A stretch of 64,000 nucleotides of DNA from an uncultured Alphaproteobacteria bacterium (GTDB lineage Bacteria > Pseudomonadota > Alphaproteobacteria > HIMB59 > GCA-002718135). The notes under the pieces were generated by a model. The model did not search any database and was not told where the DNA came from. It saw nothing but the letters and a program-made list of their open reading frames with translations. A program made the position numbers and the translations under genes. The stretch lies in the NCBI GenBank assembly GCA_902623255.1, contig CACNSY010000001.1, forward strand, positions 143,463 through 207,462. Reading direction: 5' to 3'. Shown here piece after piece: positions 63,048-64,000 of the stretch (positions are counted from its first letter, which is position 1; each line of letters opens with the position of its first letter).

Positions 63048-63782
63048 ATGACAGCCTTAAGTGTTAATGTAAACAAGTTTGCTTTAGTAAGAAATGCTAG
63101 AGGAGCTGATTTACCAAACTTAATTGATATTAGTGATAAATGTTTAAACTATGGTGCTGATGGAATTACAGTACATCCGCGTCCTGATGAAAGACACGCA
63201 AAATTTTCTGACCTAGAACCTTTAAAAAACTTATTATCAAAATTTGAAAATAAAGAATTTAATATAGAGGGATACCCATCAGATTTTTTTGTCAAAAAAG
63301 TAATTGAAGTTAAACCAGATCAAGTAACTTTAGTTCCAGATCCACCTGGTGCTCTTACCTCTTCTTTTGGTTGGGACTGTGAAACTAACAAAAATTTATT
63401 AACAGATATAGTTAGTGAATTTAAGAGTAATAATATTCGCGTTTCAATATTTATTAACCCTTCTATAAAAACACTGGAAAATTTAGAAGTAATAAAAACT
63501 GATAGAGTAGAACTTTATACTTTTGATTATGCTCATAACTTTAATGAAAATAAGGAAAAAGCAATTAAAGATTATATTAACGTAAAAAACTATTTAGAAA
63601 AAGAGTTTCCAAAAATTCAATTAAATGCTGGTCATGATTTAAATTTAGAAAATTTAAAGTTTTTTTTAGATAAAATAAATAATATTAAAGAAGTATCTAT
63701 TGGTCATGCTCTCATCTGTGATACTTTTGAATTTGGCTTACAAGAAACAATCAAAAAATATTTAACCCTAACAAATAATTAA
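63048..63782 (+). CDS. pdxJ: Pyridoxine 5'-phosphate synthase
   Basis: VNVNKFALVRNARGADLPNL, GADGITVHPRPDERH, FNIEGYPS, VTLVPDPPGALTSSFGWD. Confidence 0.96.
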   Translation: MTALSVNVNKFALVRNARGADLPNLIDISDKCLNYGADGITVHPRPDERHAKFSDLEPLKNLLSKFENKEFNIEGYPSDFFVKKVIEVKPDQVTLVPDPPGALTSSFGWDCETNKNLLTDIVSEFKSNNIRVSIFINPSIKTLENLEVIKTDRVELYTFDYAHNFNENKEKAIKDYINVKNYLEKEFPKIQLNAGHDLNLENLKFFLDKINNIKEVSIGHALICDTFEFGLQETIKKYLTLTNN

Positions 63783-64000
63783 GTGACTTTTATATTTTGG
63801 CTTCAGTTTGCTACTGTCTGTGTTGCAGGAGCAATGTCACCTGGCCCAAGTTTAGCGTTAATTATAAGAAATAGTATTACAATTAGCCGATTTGCTGGAT
63901 TTATGACTGCTATTGGTCATGGGATTGGTATGGGTGTGTACGCAGTTTTTGCAGTTACTGGGCTTATAATTATTTTAACTACAAATGAAATACTATTTCA
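63783..64000 (+). CDS. LysE/RhtB-family translocator, 3' truncated by window edge (GTG start)
   Basis: Manual translation VTFIFWLQFATVCVAGAMSPGPSLALIIRNSITISRFAGFMTAIGHGIGMGVYAVFAVTGL; MSPGP signature. Confidence 0.87.
   Translation, partial: MTFIFWLQFATVCVAGAMSPGPSLALIIRNSITISRFAGFMTAIGHGIGMGVYAVFAVTGLIIILTTNEILF

Overview
AT-rich, gene-dense window that looks like a streamlined marine alphaproteobacterium (SAR11, HIMB59 or AEGEAN-169-like; inferred from composition, gene order and protein similarity, not tested). Left part (1-41 kb) is mostly core genome: rnj(partial)-coaX-birA-nuoN..nuoA on the minus strand, tRNA-Asp/Val, hupB-lon-clpX-clpP-tig, tRNA-Leu/His, aminotransferase-glnB-[tandem glutamine riboswitch]-glnA, parE, glpK, an orphan pair of polar amino-acid ABC permeases, tRNA-Phe, yacG/infA, hisD/hisG/murA, and a divergent mntR/metal-exporter pair. 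Right part (41-64 kb) is an accessory catabolic region. It has two separate binding-protein-dependent sugar ABC systems with no ATPase gene in the window, a tandem pair of large ADP-ribosylglycohydrolase-like multidomain proteins, an aldo/keto reductase, MFS transporter, HpaI-type aldolase, GSTs, a DsbA-like isomerase and a tandem pair of internally duplicated proteins of unrecognised family. The strongest non-coding signal is a tandem pair of glnA-type glutamine aptamers with covarying stems upstream of glnA. The best candidates for undescribed biology are the ADP-ribosylglycohydrolase/ABC operon and the four-fold repeated small-domain gene pair. No CRISPR array, prophage, IS element or rRNA was recognised.
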